Of a DNA stretch of 64,000 nucleotides, positions 13,068 to 24,659 are shown piece by piece (the stretch's first letter is position 1; the number at the start of each line of letters is the position of its first letter). The position numbers and the translations under genes are program-made. The notes beneath the pieces were generated by a model. It was given only the letters and a program-made list of their open reading frames with translations. It was not told where the DNA came from and did no database searches. Source of the stretch: Rhyacophila brunnea (taxonomy: Eukaryota > Arthropoda > Insecta > Trichoptera > Rhyacophilidae); the NCBI GenBank assembly GCA_022495005.1, contig JAGYXB010001582.1, positions 1-64,000 on the forward strand. Direction: 5' to 3'.

Positions 13068-13595
13068 TACGCCTACGATGGCCGAGCGGCTTAAGGGTCG
13101 GCTTATAACTCGTGGGTCCTAGGTTCGATTCCTGGGTCTGGCAAATACACGTAATTTGTGTATAGAGATCTGTTAATACGAACCTCCACTTTATGGAGGA
13201 CAGTGACGTCCCGTGGGGGTAGACAGATATAGAATATATTGGAATATATAGAAATAGCTACCTAAACTTAGTAATAACGAAAATATCTTTCCATTAAAAA
13301 TTCAGATCACTGGTTAATGTCGGGTTTGCGATATCTAGTTTACTTCCTTTGTCCTTCGACGTCATTGGTGACCAGAAACGACACGTGCAGATTTGCGAAT
13401 ATATACAGTCTGATATTTTGTTAGTAATGTATCCATACAACACAGTTCTTAGATATTGGACTCATGAAAGGATGATAAAAATACTGTATAAAAAATGGGG
13501 TGGCATTTTGTCGCTGCTTAGGGGTGGCATTTTATCTAGGGACGTCACTGATGGAGGCCCATATATATGATCCTATTAGAATCGGACATGGTCAA
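13068..13595 (+). repeat. tRNA-derived SINE (copy 2), split by a hAT MITE
   Basis: The head carries TGGCCGAGCGGCTTAAG (A box) and GGTTCGATTCC (B box), then the family body GGCAAATACACGTAATTTG. The tail CCTCCACTTTATGGAGG is cut by the hAT MITE at 13201-13550 and resumes at ATGGAGGCCCATAT, ending near GAATCGGACATGG. It is the same family as 710-949 and 36959-37433. Confidence 0.75.
13201..13550 (+). mobile_element. hAT MITE, CAGTGACG family (copy B)
   Basis: The ends are CAGTGACGTCCC and GGGACGTCACTG. The 8 bp flanks are ATGGAGGA (13193-13200) and ATGGAGGC (13551-13558), 7 of 8 identical. It is 350 bp and non-coding. It is inserted in the tail of a SINE, so it is younger than that SINE. Confidence 0.82.
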
Positions 13596-15837
13596 AAGTA
13601 GTTATTATTCTGATCATTATTTTTTAAGGTAATGTTACTACGGTGCCCAGGGTTGTTGCAAAGAGTATTTATATCCGCTTTTATGGTGGATCACAATATA
13701 TGTTCAACTCCACCACCAAGCTATAAGCACCAGCATGGTCTAGCTGTTATCTCACGAAGGCTCATCCCAACTCTGCTCAGCAGGTTGAGCAGACGAGTAG
13801 TAGTAAATTAGTGAAGTACCTACATACTTATTCTTCATCTACATACTACATCCTTTCAGTCCATGCTATGAAAGGAAATCATATTTGCGAAAAAAATATT
13901 AACGTTTTTGGCCTCTAATGCTAGAAACACATTACGATCGCGTCCCATGAGTGCACGTGATCTCACAGTAAGCTCGCGCCACGGGGAGGAATCGTGATTG
14001 ATGGTGATTTATTGAGGCACAATAGAAATTAGAACAATTGGTATAATATTTGTTTGATTTTACAGCGCGTATGCGGAAAGGGTGTATTTTTCTGAAGAAC
14101 GCGTTTTCTAAGTTCGACTGAATTCAAAACTGAATTTGAATTCATCCGGAACTTAATTCAAACAGTATTCATTTCAAATGAGGGTGAATGGATTCTGGAA
14201 ATCGTTAACCGAAATGTGTGATGAATTGGTTTTTACGAGCTCACGCAGGCGGGGTGCCGTCATACAAAGAGGGTGTTAGTAGGTATTTAAAAAGTTATTA
14301 GACTGATGCCCCATCCCGTAGCACATTTTGAACCAAAAATGAATAGTGTCAGTTACAAAGAGATTGGACTCCTCCCCAGAGGTAGCACACAAATGTCAGT
14401 GTGTACTCGTTTTGTGAGAGAAAGTTCTATTTCTCTGAAATTAGGTACACTTTGCTGCAAATGGGCCATACTCGGACATAAAAACGCCCCACTGAGTATT
14501 TTTTTTTATCAACACAAGCTTACAACCAATTTATGATAAACGTATTTTCATTATAAAAAGTTCCCGCAATAAAAACTTTATTAGGATTTAGGGTAAGAAA
14601 GAATAATGCAAATGGAAGTAAGTATTTTATTTTTAATAACACAAAAAACACAATATTTTGAAAAATTAAACATAAATTAATAATAAATATAAAAAGATCC
14701 TGTCTGATCGCAAACCAACTATGAGGGTTCCTGGACATCACGTGGGACACCAGTGGCGAAGACTCCATACTAGGCGATTATTTACAGCCTACCTTCTTAA
14801 GAAAAATATTTTTTAATTGCATATTGACATAGGTATTTGTATAAGTACTTAATCACTTCATTATTTTATGTTCTATAAAAATAATTTATTTTGCCAAGGA
14901 GAGATGTCGTACCTATAAGTAGAAATGTATTACAGTATTACACAGTTATAAAACAATCTGCAAAGGTATTAAAAATATACCACAGCGCGCCATCTATCTT
15001 GACGTAAATAAAGGTCCGATGTGTGAAATAATTCTGTTTTTTTTTTCGTATGGACTTTACGTCTCGTAACCTTCGGAAGTCTGTCGGATTGTATGAAATA
15101 ATGTAAGCTCCTCTCGCAGAGCCTAAAACATTCGCGCATAATATTGTTGTCATGACTGAGCACTTTGTCCAAAATCATTAATAATTAGATAATTTTAAAA
15201 AATAATTTCTACGGCGTTTAATCGAATATTAATAAATACGTATAGATTGTTTCTAAAAATAAAAATAATTTTTATCTAATGATTTTTGATGGGTGTAAAA
15301 ATGTGTTGAAAAATACGTAATTTAAACACATTGCTCATTTTTATGTCGTCAGTGAGTTTTTGAAGTTTCAATGAATTAGTGTGTCGTTGTCGTTTATTAG
15401 TGTATTCATTAGTAGTAAATATCGTATTATCTTCTTATTTCGCTATAGTCTTATTAAAGTATACCTGACAAGTGTGCTCTTTTTATCAGATGTCCACAGC
15501 CTACCTCTTTCCAAAAGTCACCCTTCGCCACTGTGGGACACACAGAACAATCGGAGATTCCTGTCGCCGGAGAAATGTGTAGCACTCCGGCACCATCTGC
15601 TAACGCAGGTACAAAAAAATCAGTTATTCCCTCAGTCAGGCACATGTCTAATCCCTTCTGGGGCGACTCAACTTCGCATCCTACCTCCACGAGGAAGGTT
15701 GCATTGCCGACGGCTACAACGCTCCAGTCATCAATATTGTCGCGGTCCCATCCTCGCCAATTGGCGACAACCCCACCACAGGCCCAGCAGGACATCATGT
15801 GGTGACTCCAGGCGATAGGATCCTCAGAGTTGACACA

Positions 15838-16280
15838 TATAATGACATTCAATCACTTCCTGACGACAGACGCAGCCGACACAGGCTGGGGAGTCCAACT
15901 GAATGAACACTACTTATCAGGTACGTGGAAACAAGACCAGTTGGCATGGCATGGCATTCCAAAAGGAAGAAAATGTTTGCAGTTCATTCTGCAATTCAAT
16001 CTCGGGTACAAGCAACTCACGAGACGTTACTGACAGTGGCGCTCTGTTTCACGACGCCTTCAGCCGAGTATGAGACTTCAGACTTGCGTGGATATTTTCA
16101 CCACCAAACTTACTTCCACGAGTCCTAGCGCGCCTGAACTCAGCAAAAGGGAAGTTCTTACTAGTGGCACCGAGCTGGAAATAATGCTTTTGGGGAGCAG
16201 ACTTACTACGATGTGCAATAGTACCTCCTTATGCAATATCACTCACCTACATACGGATGAACCAAGGATGAACCTAATGG
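15838..16280 (+). pseudogene. DIRS-like retroelement, RNase H part (decayed)
   Basis: Two overlapping frames together read LTTDAADTGWGVQLN, LSGTWKQDQLAWH and KMFAVHSAIQSRVQ. A third stretch reads DFRLAWIFSPPNLLPRVL and FLLVAPSWK. This succession (acid-rich TTDA..GWG, WH..K...VHSAI, then PP.L.PRVL..LN and VAP.W) is characteristic of the RNase H region of DIRS-type retroelements. The frame shifts at least once and holds stop codons, so it is dead. Where the element begins upstream is unclear; 15480-15837 is more GC-rich and may belong to it. The downstream half resumes at 17927 after a hAT insertion. Confidence 0.65.
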
Positions 16281-16288
16281 ATCATAAT

Positions 16289-17918
16289 CAGTGACGTCCC
16301 GTGGGGGTAGGCAGATTGAGCGTCGCTTGGGGGCGGCAGATACTTGAAGGGCGGCAAATCGAGGAGAATCATTTGGTATTATATAGAAATAGCTACTCGT
16401 ACCTAAACTTAGTTATATTATAACCAGAGCTTTGGAGATGTTTTGTTCCGGATGCTTTTTTTTATTATTATCCACTCGGTACTCGCAGCAATTTTAGTAT
16501 GATGTCACCACGCTCCGCTAGAGATTTTTTTATTTTATTTTTGACTGCTCGGTTTCGTATACAAATGCTAATAAACTTGGCGCCTATACACATTATGAAT
16601 AGTTTTATAAATGTAAAACATCACAAACGAATAATAAATCAGCCATAATAATATAATGTCATTTACTCAGATTAAAGAGTTCCTTTCATAACAGTGGTAG
16701 GTTATTAAAAGAAAATAATATTATATATTATATCAACGTTGGTAACGAAACAAGGAGAATTTATGGTAGAGATTTATAGGTAGGTAGGTACATACCGTAT
16801 TTTTTAATTTATCCAAATATTTTTGCCAGTCATTCGCGAGATTTAAAGTTGCCGGATGTACCTATTGCAAATAGATACCTATTCATAATGATTATTAATC
16901 CTTATTGACATTTGACATAATCAATTAGTATTCGTGCATATAATAGGTATTTACGTTAAGTACCAGCTAATTGTAATAAAAATGTACACTAGTAGGTATC
17001 TACCTAGATTATATCATATTTATCGTGCTGTGAATACAATACTGTGCAATACCTTCTTTTAAGTCGTTTTTTTTGTAAACATATTTTTTGCTGATAATAG
17101 TGTGGATTTGTAGTTTATTTCAATCATCAACGGTTGAATGTTGAGACCATTAAGTAATAGTGTATTTATGATTAAATTTAGGTTTATATTAAAAAAATAA
17201 TGAGGAAAATTATTTTGTTTACATGTTGTAGGGTACAATAATAGCATAGAAAAAATGGTGTCAAAATAATACATCTGCGTAGGTATTACTAAATGATACA
17301 AACCAAATGTGTCAGACATATTAACCAAATGGCATCTCCGACTCTGGTGATTTGGGTAAGTGTCTAACTAATATTATATTTATTCGCTTATTTATTTATT
17401 GATATCTAAATTTAATTTTGTATGTTTCAGCTTAGTGGTAGGTGTATATTTTATTAGTAATGTATCCAAACCATGGCCCCCACAAGGAGGGGGCTGACAG
17501 GGCTCTAACCTGGGGCTCGGGCTCGATAAGTGAGATAAACACTTATCACAAATTTGCTCTAATAGCAAAAAATTCGCCTGCGGCGCTATTTTCCTTCAAT
17601 AATGATATTATTTAAAATTATGTGGTTGCACAATACAATTTATAATTGTGTAGCGATACTCAAAAACTCCACAATTCAAGTGTATGTATTAAAATATACA
17701 AAAAAACACTAAATATACACATCAATTTTAACGCGTACACCATTTGGAAAACATTAATGTAGAGCGTCACACTGCTTTTATCCTTAGCGATGAGGATGAG
17801 GGGGCCATGCTTCATACAACACATTTCTTAGATATTGGAGTAATGAAAGGATGATAAAAAAATGGGGCGGCATTTTGACGCTGCCTAGGGGCGGCATTTT
17901 GTCTAGGGACATCACTGA
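16289..17918 (+). mobile_element. hAT element, CAGTGACG family (copy C)
   Basis: The ends are CAGTGACGTCCC and GGGACATCACTG, with a perfect 8 bp duplication ATCATAAT at 16281-16288 and 17919-17926. It is 1630 bp and shares both terminal regions with copies A and B, but carries an extra kilobase and an inserted copy of element X near 17473-17811. No transposase is recognisable. It splits the DIRS-like relic and is younger than it. Confidence 0.85.
17473..17811 (-). mobile_element. Element X copy nested in hAT copy C
   Basis: The copy runs from CCATGGCCCCCACAAGG to GGGGGCCATGCTTCATA and matches the element at 5824-7030 in reverse orientation. Compared with hAT copy B, this segment interrupts the shared sequence GTAATGTATCCA..ACAACAC, which shows it is an insertion. 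It is non-coding. Confidence 0.55.
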
Positions 17919-17926
17919 TCATAATA

Positions 17927-18760
17927 CCCCTCAACCAATGGAATTGGCCAGATACCCAGGCTACTTGCGCAACAAGGAGGGTTTGTCGTTACAACACCAT
18001 CCTGGTTAATAAGTCAGCCATAGTCACATTTTGCAAACCGATGATCATTGGAGATATCAGCAGCAACGTAGTAGTATAGCACAATATGTTGAAGGCAATT
18101 TCAGTACATAAATCCAAACCCGTCAAACCACCGGTTTGGAATCCAAGACGAGTGGTAGATTATCTTAGGAAAACAACACCGGTGGAGTACAACCTATACG
18201 AAACGTCTCGCAGGACAGCTACTCGGTTGCTTCGGGAAGAAGGGTTCATGACCTCACACTACTCAGTAATAGTAGACAATGGATTAGTGGATAAAGGTGA
18301 CCACGTAATTATAGCCAATGTTAGGCGCAGACAGATACCGCCAAGCATCGTCAATCGGAATAGAAGCTAAGCACTTCCACGTGCCAGAACATCAACCCAG
18401 TAAATTCTGGTTACGGAAAGTCGTCTGCGTGTCAAACCCAAGGAAAGAGGAAGTTGGGAATATTGCGGAATTATTTATATCTTTAAGAGAACCACCAAAA
18501 CCAGCCACCAGGGCAGTTATAGGGAATTGGATAAGGTCAGTACTGTTAGAAGCAGGGGTCCAATAACCACCAGGCAGTGTCCGATCAGCGGAGGCTTCCT
18601 TAAACTATAAAAATACCCGATAGATGATATCTTAGAGAGAGGTAACTGGCGTAGTGAGTCGACATTTCACGACTACTACCAGAGAACGATGGACACACCA
18701 CCATCATAAGGAGAAAGGAACCCATCAACGTCTCTATTCAACCCTATACATCGAACGGCA
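17927..18760 (+). pseudogene. DIRS-like retroelement, tyrosine recombinase part (decayed)
   Basis: Frames at 18086-18370 and 18318-18566 read HKSKPVKPPVWNPRRVVDYL, then IAELFISLREPPKPATRAV and IGNWIRSVLLEAG. They are followed, in a shifted frame, by SVRSAEASLNYKN, IDDILERGNWRSESTFHDYY and QRTM. Order and spacing fit the C-terminal tyrosine recombinase of DIRS/Ngaro-type retroelements, where the arginine block is followed by W..ESTF..FY with the nucleophilic tyrosine. Several frameshifts and stops make it inactive. It continues the RNase H relic at 15838-16280. Imperfect inverted copies at 18840-18925 and 19080-19155 lie just downstream and may be its 3' repeat. Confidence 0.65.
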
Positions 18761-18839
18761 CGATGGTCTATACCTCGTCAATGAATCATTGTCACATACA
18801 GGAATTTGGTATACCGAACACCAGGTGATAACAAACAGA

Positions 18840-19155
18840 TATCTCAAGGACTTCAAAGTCAAATTCGAATAATGAAAGGAGTTTTACCTACCAATAAAAC
18901 TCTTATTGTTCATGTTGACTTTGAAGTCCAGGTAACTTCTACCTGGTTCCTTGAGCTATATCATAATGACAAAGGAGTCCCAAACTTCCTACATAAAAAA
19001 GGGAGGAATGACCCAACGACAAGAAATAGGAAAATAAATTAGTAGAATATAACCTCACGCGAAGAAGGAAGAGCAAACCCTATCTCAAGGCCTTCAAAGT
19101 CAACATGAATAATAAGAGTTTTATTGGTAGGTAAAACTCCGTTCATTATTAATTC
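18840..19155. repeat. Inverted pair downstream of the DIRS relic
   Basis: The right arm (ATCTCAAGGCCTTCAAAGTC at 19081, through to AAAACTCCGTTCATTATT) repeats in part the left arm (ATCTCAAGGACTTCAAAGTC at 18840). It also contains the reverse complement of the left arm's AGGAGTTTTACCTACC stretch. The arrangement mixes direct and inverted repeats, as the complex ends of DIRS elements do. Confidence 0.4.
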
Positions 19156-19614
19156 AGCAACACGTAGGTACATATTCCACCTTCGCGTAAGTCGTGTATT
19201 CATAAATATGACGTCTTCTATCTTACTCTAACGTATATTGCGGATATTATAACCGTGACGAATGCTTTCTCACTTATGGTTATTTTTTGTTCATGCCATG
19301 GTTTTCAAATATTTTAATAAATTTATTATTGGCAAGATAGTTCATTTTTCACCATTGGAAAATGGTTTTCAGTCAGTAAAACTGGCAGCACTGATTACCA
19401 GATGAAAGAAGAAAGTGACACTGACAGTGACAGTTGTCGGTTGCAAAGTGTATAACAACAATAAACTAAAATTTTAATTTTTATTATTATATTATGAATA
19501 ATGGTTGTCATTTAATATAATGTAATCTGTTTCCATAACTATTGCCCCTTGAAGTTTGTTCAAAATCTCTTATATATACCGTAGTTAATATTAAATCCAT
19601 ATATTCGAATAAAG

Positions 19615-20112
19615 ATGGGGAAGAATGTATTTATTACGGTGGGAACTACAAAATTTGACGAGCTGTGCGACTCTGTTTTTAATACAATAAAATCATTCAG
19701 AGCTTTGGGTTTTACCAAATTAACTATGCAAATCGGAAACAGTGATTGTTCGCCAGAGAAGTTTTCGACGGACGGTATGACCGTTGAAGTATATCGATTT
19801 AAGGAAAGCATCGCAGATGATATTAAGCACGCAGACCTAATTATCAGTCACGCAGGTGCTGGGACTTGTTTGGAGGTTTTAGACCACGCCAAACCCCTTC
19901 TAGTGGTTATAAACACAGACTTGATGGATAACCACCAGCTAGAAATAGCGGAGCAGCTGCAAATCGACGGCCATTTGTATTACTGTACGTGCGATTCCCT
20001 CCAACAGACCTTGGAAGATGCAGACTTTTCCCTATTGAGGCCATACCCAAAAGCAGATTCTACTCACTTCTTCAAATATTTAGATAACTTTTTGGGAATC
20101 AAAAATGCGTAA
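19615..20112 (+). CDS. ALG13: ALG13, catalytic subunit of UDP-GlcNAc transferase
   Basis: This is a single uninterrupted 165-residue frame, the length of the short ALG13 form in animals. It begins MGKNVFITVGTTKFDEL. The glycosyltransferase GT28-type C-terminal fold is marked by ADLIISHAGAGTCLEVL (glycine loop HAGAGT at residues 79-84) and NTDLMDNHQLEIAEQL. In yeast and animals ALG13 docks on the membrane protein ALG14 at the cytosolic ER face. The complex adds the second GlcNAc to GlcNAc-PP-dolichol in N-glycan precursor synthesis. There is no membrane segment or signal peptide, as expected for a subunit recruited by ALG14. ALG14 itself is not seen here. A candidate poly(A) signal ATTAAA lies at 20251. 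Confidence 0.93.
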   Translation: MGKNVFITVGTTKFDELCDSVFNTIKSFRALGFTKLTMQIGNSDCSPEKFSTDGMTVEVYRFKESIADDIKHADLIISHAGAGTCLEVLDHAKPLLVVINTDLMDNHQLEIAEQLQIDGHLYYCTCDSLQQTLEDADFSLLRPYPKADSTHFFKYLDNFLGIKNA

Positions 20113-20250
20113 AGAATTTTGTTTCCACTCTCTTTGTGATGACATCTGTATATCGTGAAGCTGTAAACAGATCTTCCATTCGCTAGATGTCTTATCAATC
20201 ACCAATGTGTTGGCACCAAAGCTGGACGGATATAATTAAGTTTATTTTGT

Positions 20251-20256
20251 ATTAAA
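20251..20256 (+). terminator. Candidate poly(A) signal of ALG13
   Basis: ATTAAA lies 139 bases after the stop codon in an AT-rich 3' flank. It is placed by motif and distance only. Confidence 0.4.
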
Positions 20257-21561
20257 GGACAATTTCTTGACTTCTGTAAACCTAACACCTTTTGCATTTT
20301 TAGGACTGGTGTACTCCACTAACTCGATTATACAAATATTTTATTTGAACGTAAAACACTATCTAACAGTGCCAGAAATTCTTGAAAAAAGTTATATTAA
20401 TATCTTTATTAGATATATTATTATTGTTGTTATTCTATATAAATTTGTTACAAAAAATGACAATAAATATTCTACCATGCATCTCATTTTTTATTTCAAA
20501 AAACTATTTCATGGTTATGTATTGCCAGTTTTCAAAAATACCAGATTTTATCATTCAAATAGCTATTCACAATGGTTTTCAAGTATTTCTATTTTCAAAT
20601 TGAACATGTATACATTCTTCATGCATATTTACTTCAGTCTGCAATAGAAACAATTGGTTCCTAAAAAGTGAAAATTATGAATTCACCAGTTTAAAAAAAA
20701 CCCTGCACTACACTAAAACCTCAATAAAATTGAGTGGATATAACGGTTAAAATTTTTCTATTTATCAGATTCCTTACACTCATTTTTGTAATTTTAGAAA
20801 AATTGCAGACTTGAAAAGTTCAAATAAAACCTGATGGTTTTGGAAAAGATTACTGAAAACAAGCACCGCATTAGTCTGTTACATCGAGGTTTTACTCGAA
20901 ATAACCTATTAATCGTTGTGTGACTTACTATTTTTGTGCGCGAAAGATAAAGGGTGATAAGTCTTAAAGATTGAAAATGCCAATGTATAATAATATACAA
21001 TACAGAGATGAAAAGAAACATAACTCGAATCAACACCTCTAAATTACTACATTCCACACAGAAACATTGGATTACGGAGTACATACGAAATGGTCCAAAA
21101 ATAAATCTTCTTTTGGCAATTTTGAAAAATAGTGATTTTAGTATTAATGCCTTTTGCACGCAGATTTAACTATGCACTTGCTTAACGTTGCTTATCATTT
21201 TTTATGTATATATATATTGATGAATTGCGTCTCATAATACATGAGTAATTGCTAACAAAAAGGTCAAAGTCACACTTGACCTTTATGAAATTGATTGCAG
21301 CAGTATGCGGACGGATGCCTATCACAGAATTGTTGGATAAATATATTTATTTTTCCGTAGATAAAAACAAAACAAACCACTTTTATATTTTTGTTAATAT
21401 CGGATTAAATGAGTACAAGTTACACATTATAATTTTGAAATGAGCAGTTTCAGTCCAATTTTATATTTTCTGCAACTTGCAGCTATGAATTCGTCAAAAT
21501 AAAATACATGGTGGTCAATGTTCATCACACAAATATTTCCTACCTCCGCATACAGAAATAT
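20257..21561. other. AT-rich intergenic stretch
   Basis: No convincing gene is present. A 126-residue open frame at 20267-20647 has the composition of AT-rich non-coding DNA (runs of Ile, Tyr, Phe, Lys) and resembles no known domain. Confidence 0.5.
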
Positions 21562-21769
21562 AGGCCATCCATAGACTAAAACTGTATGCTGTATCTGTTC
21601 ATGGAAATATATTTTCACAAAGTACATTATAAGCATCAGATCGTATCAGTGTATACCATACACTTACAAACTTATTAATATAATAATATATTTTCATGAA
21701 CAGAAACCATAAGTTTAGAGTATGACACACAGTTCTAAACTGCATATGGTTTCAGTCTATGGATGGCCT
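21562..21769. repeat. Short inverted-repeat element
   Basis: AGGCCATCCATAGACTAAAA at the left is the inverse of CAGTCTATGGATGGCCT at the right, and CTGTTCATGGAAATATAT pairs with TATTTTCATGAACAG further in. The 208 bp unit looks like a MITE, but no clear duplication was found. Confidence 0.5.
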
Positions 21770-21946
21770 CTTATTTTAGATAGTAGTATATGATACCAAA
21801 ATTTTGGTTGCCTAAGAAGTAGAGGTGGGAAAACTGGTCGATTTTGAAGACTAAGTATACTTACTACCAGTATTAAAAAATACTTAGTATCGAAACTTGT
21901 TCCAAAATACTTACTAGTATTTGAAATATCGGCTATAATAGAATCG

Positions 21947-22225
21947 TTATCGAACTATGGCACTAGTCACTCCTGTTTCAGTAGAAAATACTGGAGCATT
22001 AAAAGCACTGGTTTCATTTATCTGTAAAGCATTTTCATTTACAGGTGGAGCTATATTTTGCCTGGCAAATTCAATATGAATAGTTGGGTGCTTGCGCTGT
22101 AAAAGTTTCTTCAAATTTGACATTGACTTGTATGAATTTTTTATTTTACAAACATTACAGATGGCATAATTTGTAACTATTTCTTTGGAACGATTCCACA
22201 CGAAACTTAACCTTTTAGTAGCCAT
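21947..22225 (-). pseudogene. hAT transposase N-terminus, BED zinc finger
   Basis: The 92-residue frame starts MATKRLSFVWNRSKEI and continues YAICNVCKIKNSYKSM with LKKLLQRKHPTIH. That is a BED-type finger (C-x2-C .. H-x-H-like spacing: CNVC, then RKHPTIH), the DNA-binding module at the start of hAT transposases. It runs into a stop after about 92 residues and no catalytic region follows, so it is a fragment. Confidence 0.7.
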
Positions 22226-22944
22226 TTTTACACAAATTGTTTATTAAGTATAATATAATTATTATCCATTTATACAATCACGCATACAATTTGAATTCAG
22301 TTTATGTTTATAAGTTCCAATTATAACACTAAAAAATCGAGAAACTCGACGTGACAAAACCAGATAAACGCGTAGTCAGTTAGCGTTATCAGAACTCCGC
22401 TATTCCGGCTTGCGACTGACGTCAACTCGATGTAAATGTCGTACTCAACTGAAACTAAAACTAAAACCAATCGCATACTAAACATACGTGAGTCGCGACG
22501 CCGAGGTGTGATGATTTCATACGTAGCAAGACTACGAACTATCTAGCGGACGGCGAGATCACATACCATGCGTCGGACTACGGAACTCGATAAAGTCTCA
22601 TACTCAACTGAAACCTCTTAAAACTAAAACTACGGCGAACTCAAATAGTATACTATAAAACGAGTGACCATTTCTGTCCTTCACTATACCAACTTTACAA
22701 CAGAGGAGAAAGGGAGAACAATGACAGTTGAGTATAATATCACGGCTAGACATACGTGTATCATGATATCTCGCTCGCGCGCATTTAATATCAATAGCGT
22801 TGAAAGTCAACCAGCATTACGCGAGTCACTGCGATGACATCATCGAATGCGTTCGAATTCGAACATCTAATACGTTTCAAGTTTCTTGAAACAAGTTTAT
22901 TGGGCCACAAATACTTAGTATGGATAGTTTCATCCGAAACTTAA

Positions 22945-23481
22945 CCCTTTACTGCATAGTGTCGCAAATTTGCGACATTTCAAACTATTTCGATATAGCC
23001 AATGCCATCTGTGTAAATTATCAAATAATATCATTTTTCGATGCCTAGAAAACTGTTTTACCATAAACATCTTACTTTACCAATTTTGTTTGGAAATTTC
23101 AAGAAATAAAGCATTTCTGCATTATAGTCTCTGCATTTCTGCTTTGACAGTTGACGAATTCGTATGTACGCGAAAATCCGCATTTGTAAATAAATAAAAA
23201 AAATATACAGAAGATTGAAATTGGTTGAATAAAAATATCTACACATCAAATAAGGTGTGTACATTAGTTTTTTATAATTGTTTTCATTTGGTTTTGTATT
23301 TTGTCATACTAAAATGTAAGATTTCTAAATGTCATAAATCTGCGACACCACGCAGTAGCATACAAAATTTAATGAAATTTTCGAAAAATATTTTTTTCAT
23401 TATTTTTCCTTCATTCACAAGGCATTTTGACACCAAGAATAAATAAAATTTTTCAAAAAAAAAAAATCATGCAGTAAAGGG
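22945..23481. mobile_element. piggyBac-like MITE (TTAA target)
   Basis: The ends CCCTTTACTGCAT and ATGCAGTAAAGGG are inverted copies flanked by TTAA at 22941-22944 and 23482-23485. CCC-starting ends with a TTAA duplication are the hallmark of piggyBac elements. It is 537 bp with no transposase, and lies inside the hAT at 21820-23523. Confidence 0.8.
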
Positions 23482-23868
23482 TTAAGTACACAAACTGGTG
23501 ACAGTATTTCCAACTCACCTCTACTAAGAAGACTAATTATTTTAATATTATTAATTTATTTAATATTATTAATAATTATTAATATTATCTTATATTAATT
23601 AAGTAGGTAATTTCTTTTTTTTTTTTGTGATTTTACCGAGGCTTTGACTGCGACTTGCTGTCATATCGCCTCTTCTCTTCTAGAAGGGGATCCGTCGATC
23701 AGGTCCTCACTCCTATTATGTTAAATAACTTTACAATTTTGCCTAGCTCTTCCGTCTTACCCACCGCCAGGACACTCTTCAATTCTTTGACATTCTCATA
23801 GATATCCGCAATTCGCAGCTGTACTCTGTGAAGTTCGTATTTAAGGCGTACTTTCTTTTGCAATGTAA

Positions 23869-24403
23869 GAGGGCTCGCACATCAGAACTCGCCGCATGCG
23901 TCTTACGACGAATTCGTCGATGTGACGTCATCGTAAACCAAGAAACAAACGTTATCAAATGGAGCTTCGCAGATTGGCCGATGCAACTGAGACGAGTTGC
24001 GTTTGCTAAAGCCTGCATGTCGATATCGACGAATGGCGACTCCGCGCATGCGCACAGTCGGCCATTTCTGTCTCTGTCTACACTGTCATTGCTCGCTCAT
24101 CGCTGGTCACCGCGTTTGATGTTTGTTCATACAATCAACACAATAAAAATGGCAGACAAGAGACTTCTCCTTAAATGTCTCCGGTACCAATACATAATAA
24201 TCGCTGTTTCCGCGTCTGATGACATATTTGCGCAATGGCGTCGTCTAGCTAGAGTATATTTTGAAGTTTCGGGAGATAACGCGCGAATGTTGATGTCGCT
24301 AGAGATGTGCGAGGTTGTATCGTGCAACACTGATCGGCGGGTCTAGGAAGTTTTGATTTATAGCCGTCAGGCACACAAGGCGAGTTGTGATGTGCGAGCT
24401 GGC
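23869..24403. mobile_element. PIF/Harbinger-like MITE, 535 bp
   Basis: The inverted ends are GAGGGCTCGCACATCA and TGATGTGCGAGCTGGC, extended by GAACTCGCC/GGCGAGTTG. They are flanked by TAA at 23866-23868 and 24404-24406. Open frames on both strands look fortuitous. It lies downstream of the TMED gene's 3' end. Confidence 0.7.
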
Positions 24404-24653
24404 TAATAATTTGATGAGTTCATTTATCTACCCAAACTATATTTCCGCACATCATTCCATATACGCAATAGAAAAATTAGAGGAAATATTGATGGTTGTA
24501 TGTAGGTAGCTATTTTGTATCACTAGAACTAAAAACAAAAGTTACATGGGGAAAAAACGCTAAGAATGAAAACACAACGCATTTCTCGATATGACATAAA
24601 ATATTTCTATTATTTAGGTAAATAAAAAACAGTAATCTGAAAAATATGCTTCA

Positions 24654-24659
24654 TTTATT
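24654..24659 (-). terminator. Candidate poly(A) signal of the TMED gene
   Basis: AATAAA on the minus strand lies about 310 bases past the stop codon at 24971 and before the MITE at 23869-24403. It is placed by motif and position only. Confidence 0.4.

Larger units (their letters stand above)
12623..15480. other. Intergenic: Ir93a 5' flank to DIRS relic
   Basis: The stretch is AT-rich and holds the presumed Ir93a promoter and 5' UTR just above 12622. It also contains the SINE plus hAT nest at 13068-13595. I see no gene or further delimited element from about 13600 to 15480. A short segment at 14306-14335 (CCCATCCCGTAGCACATTTT) recurs inverted at about 33005, which marks a dispersed repeat. 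Confidence 0.5.
21820..23523 (-). mobile_element. hAT relic with BED finger
   Basis: The ends TAGAGGTGGGAAA and TTTCCAACTCACCTCTA are flanked by a perfect 8 bp duplication, CTAAGAAG, at 21812-21819 and 23524-23531. The minus strand carries the N-terminal part of a transposase (21947-22225). A 537 bp TTAA element is nested at 22945-23481. No catalytic core or hATC domain remains, so the copy is internally deleted. Confidence 0.82.

Noticed and set aside
13068..13145. A tRNA gene (Leu/Ser-like)
   Set aside because: It is the head of the same SINE family, with a conserved non-tRNA tail split by a hAT MITE.
20267..20647. A 126-residue protein
   Set aside because: It is AT-rich with biased residues, no domain and no codon signal, and sits in the 3' flank of ALG13.
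23828..24346. A 172-residue plus-strand frame
   Set aside because: It spans a border of the Harbinger-like MITE, has no domain, and an antisense frame overlaps it. The length comes from the GC-richer MITE.
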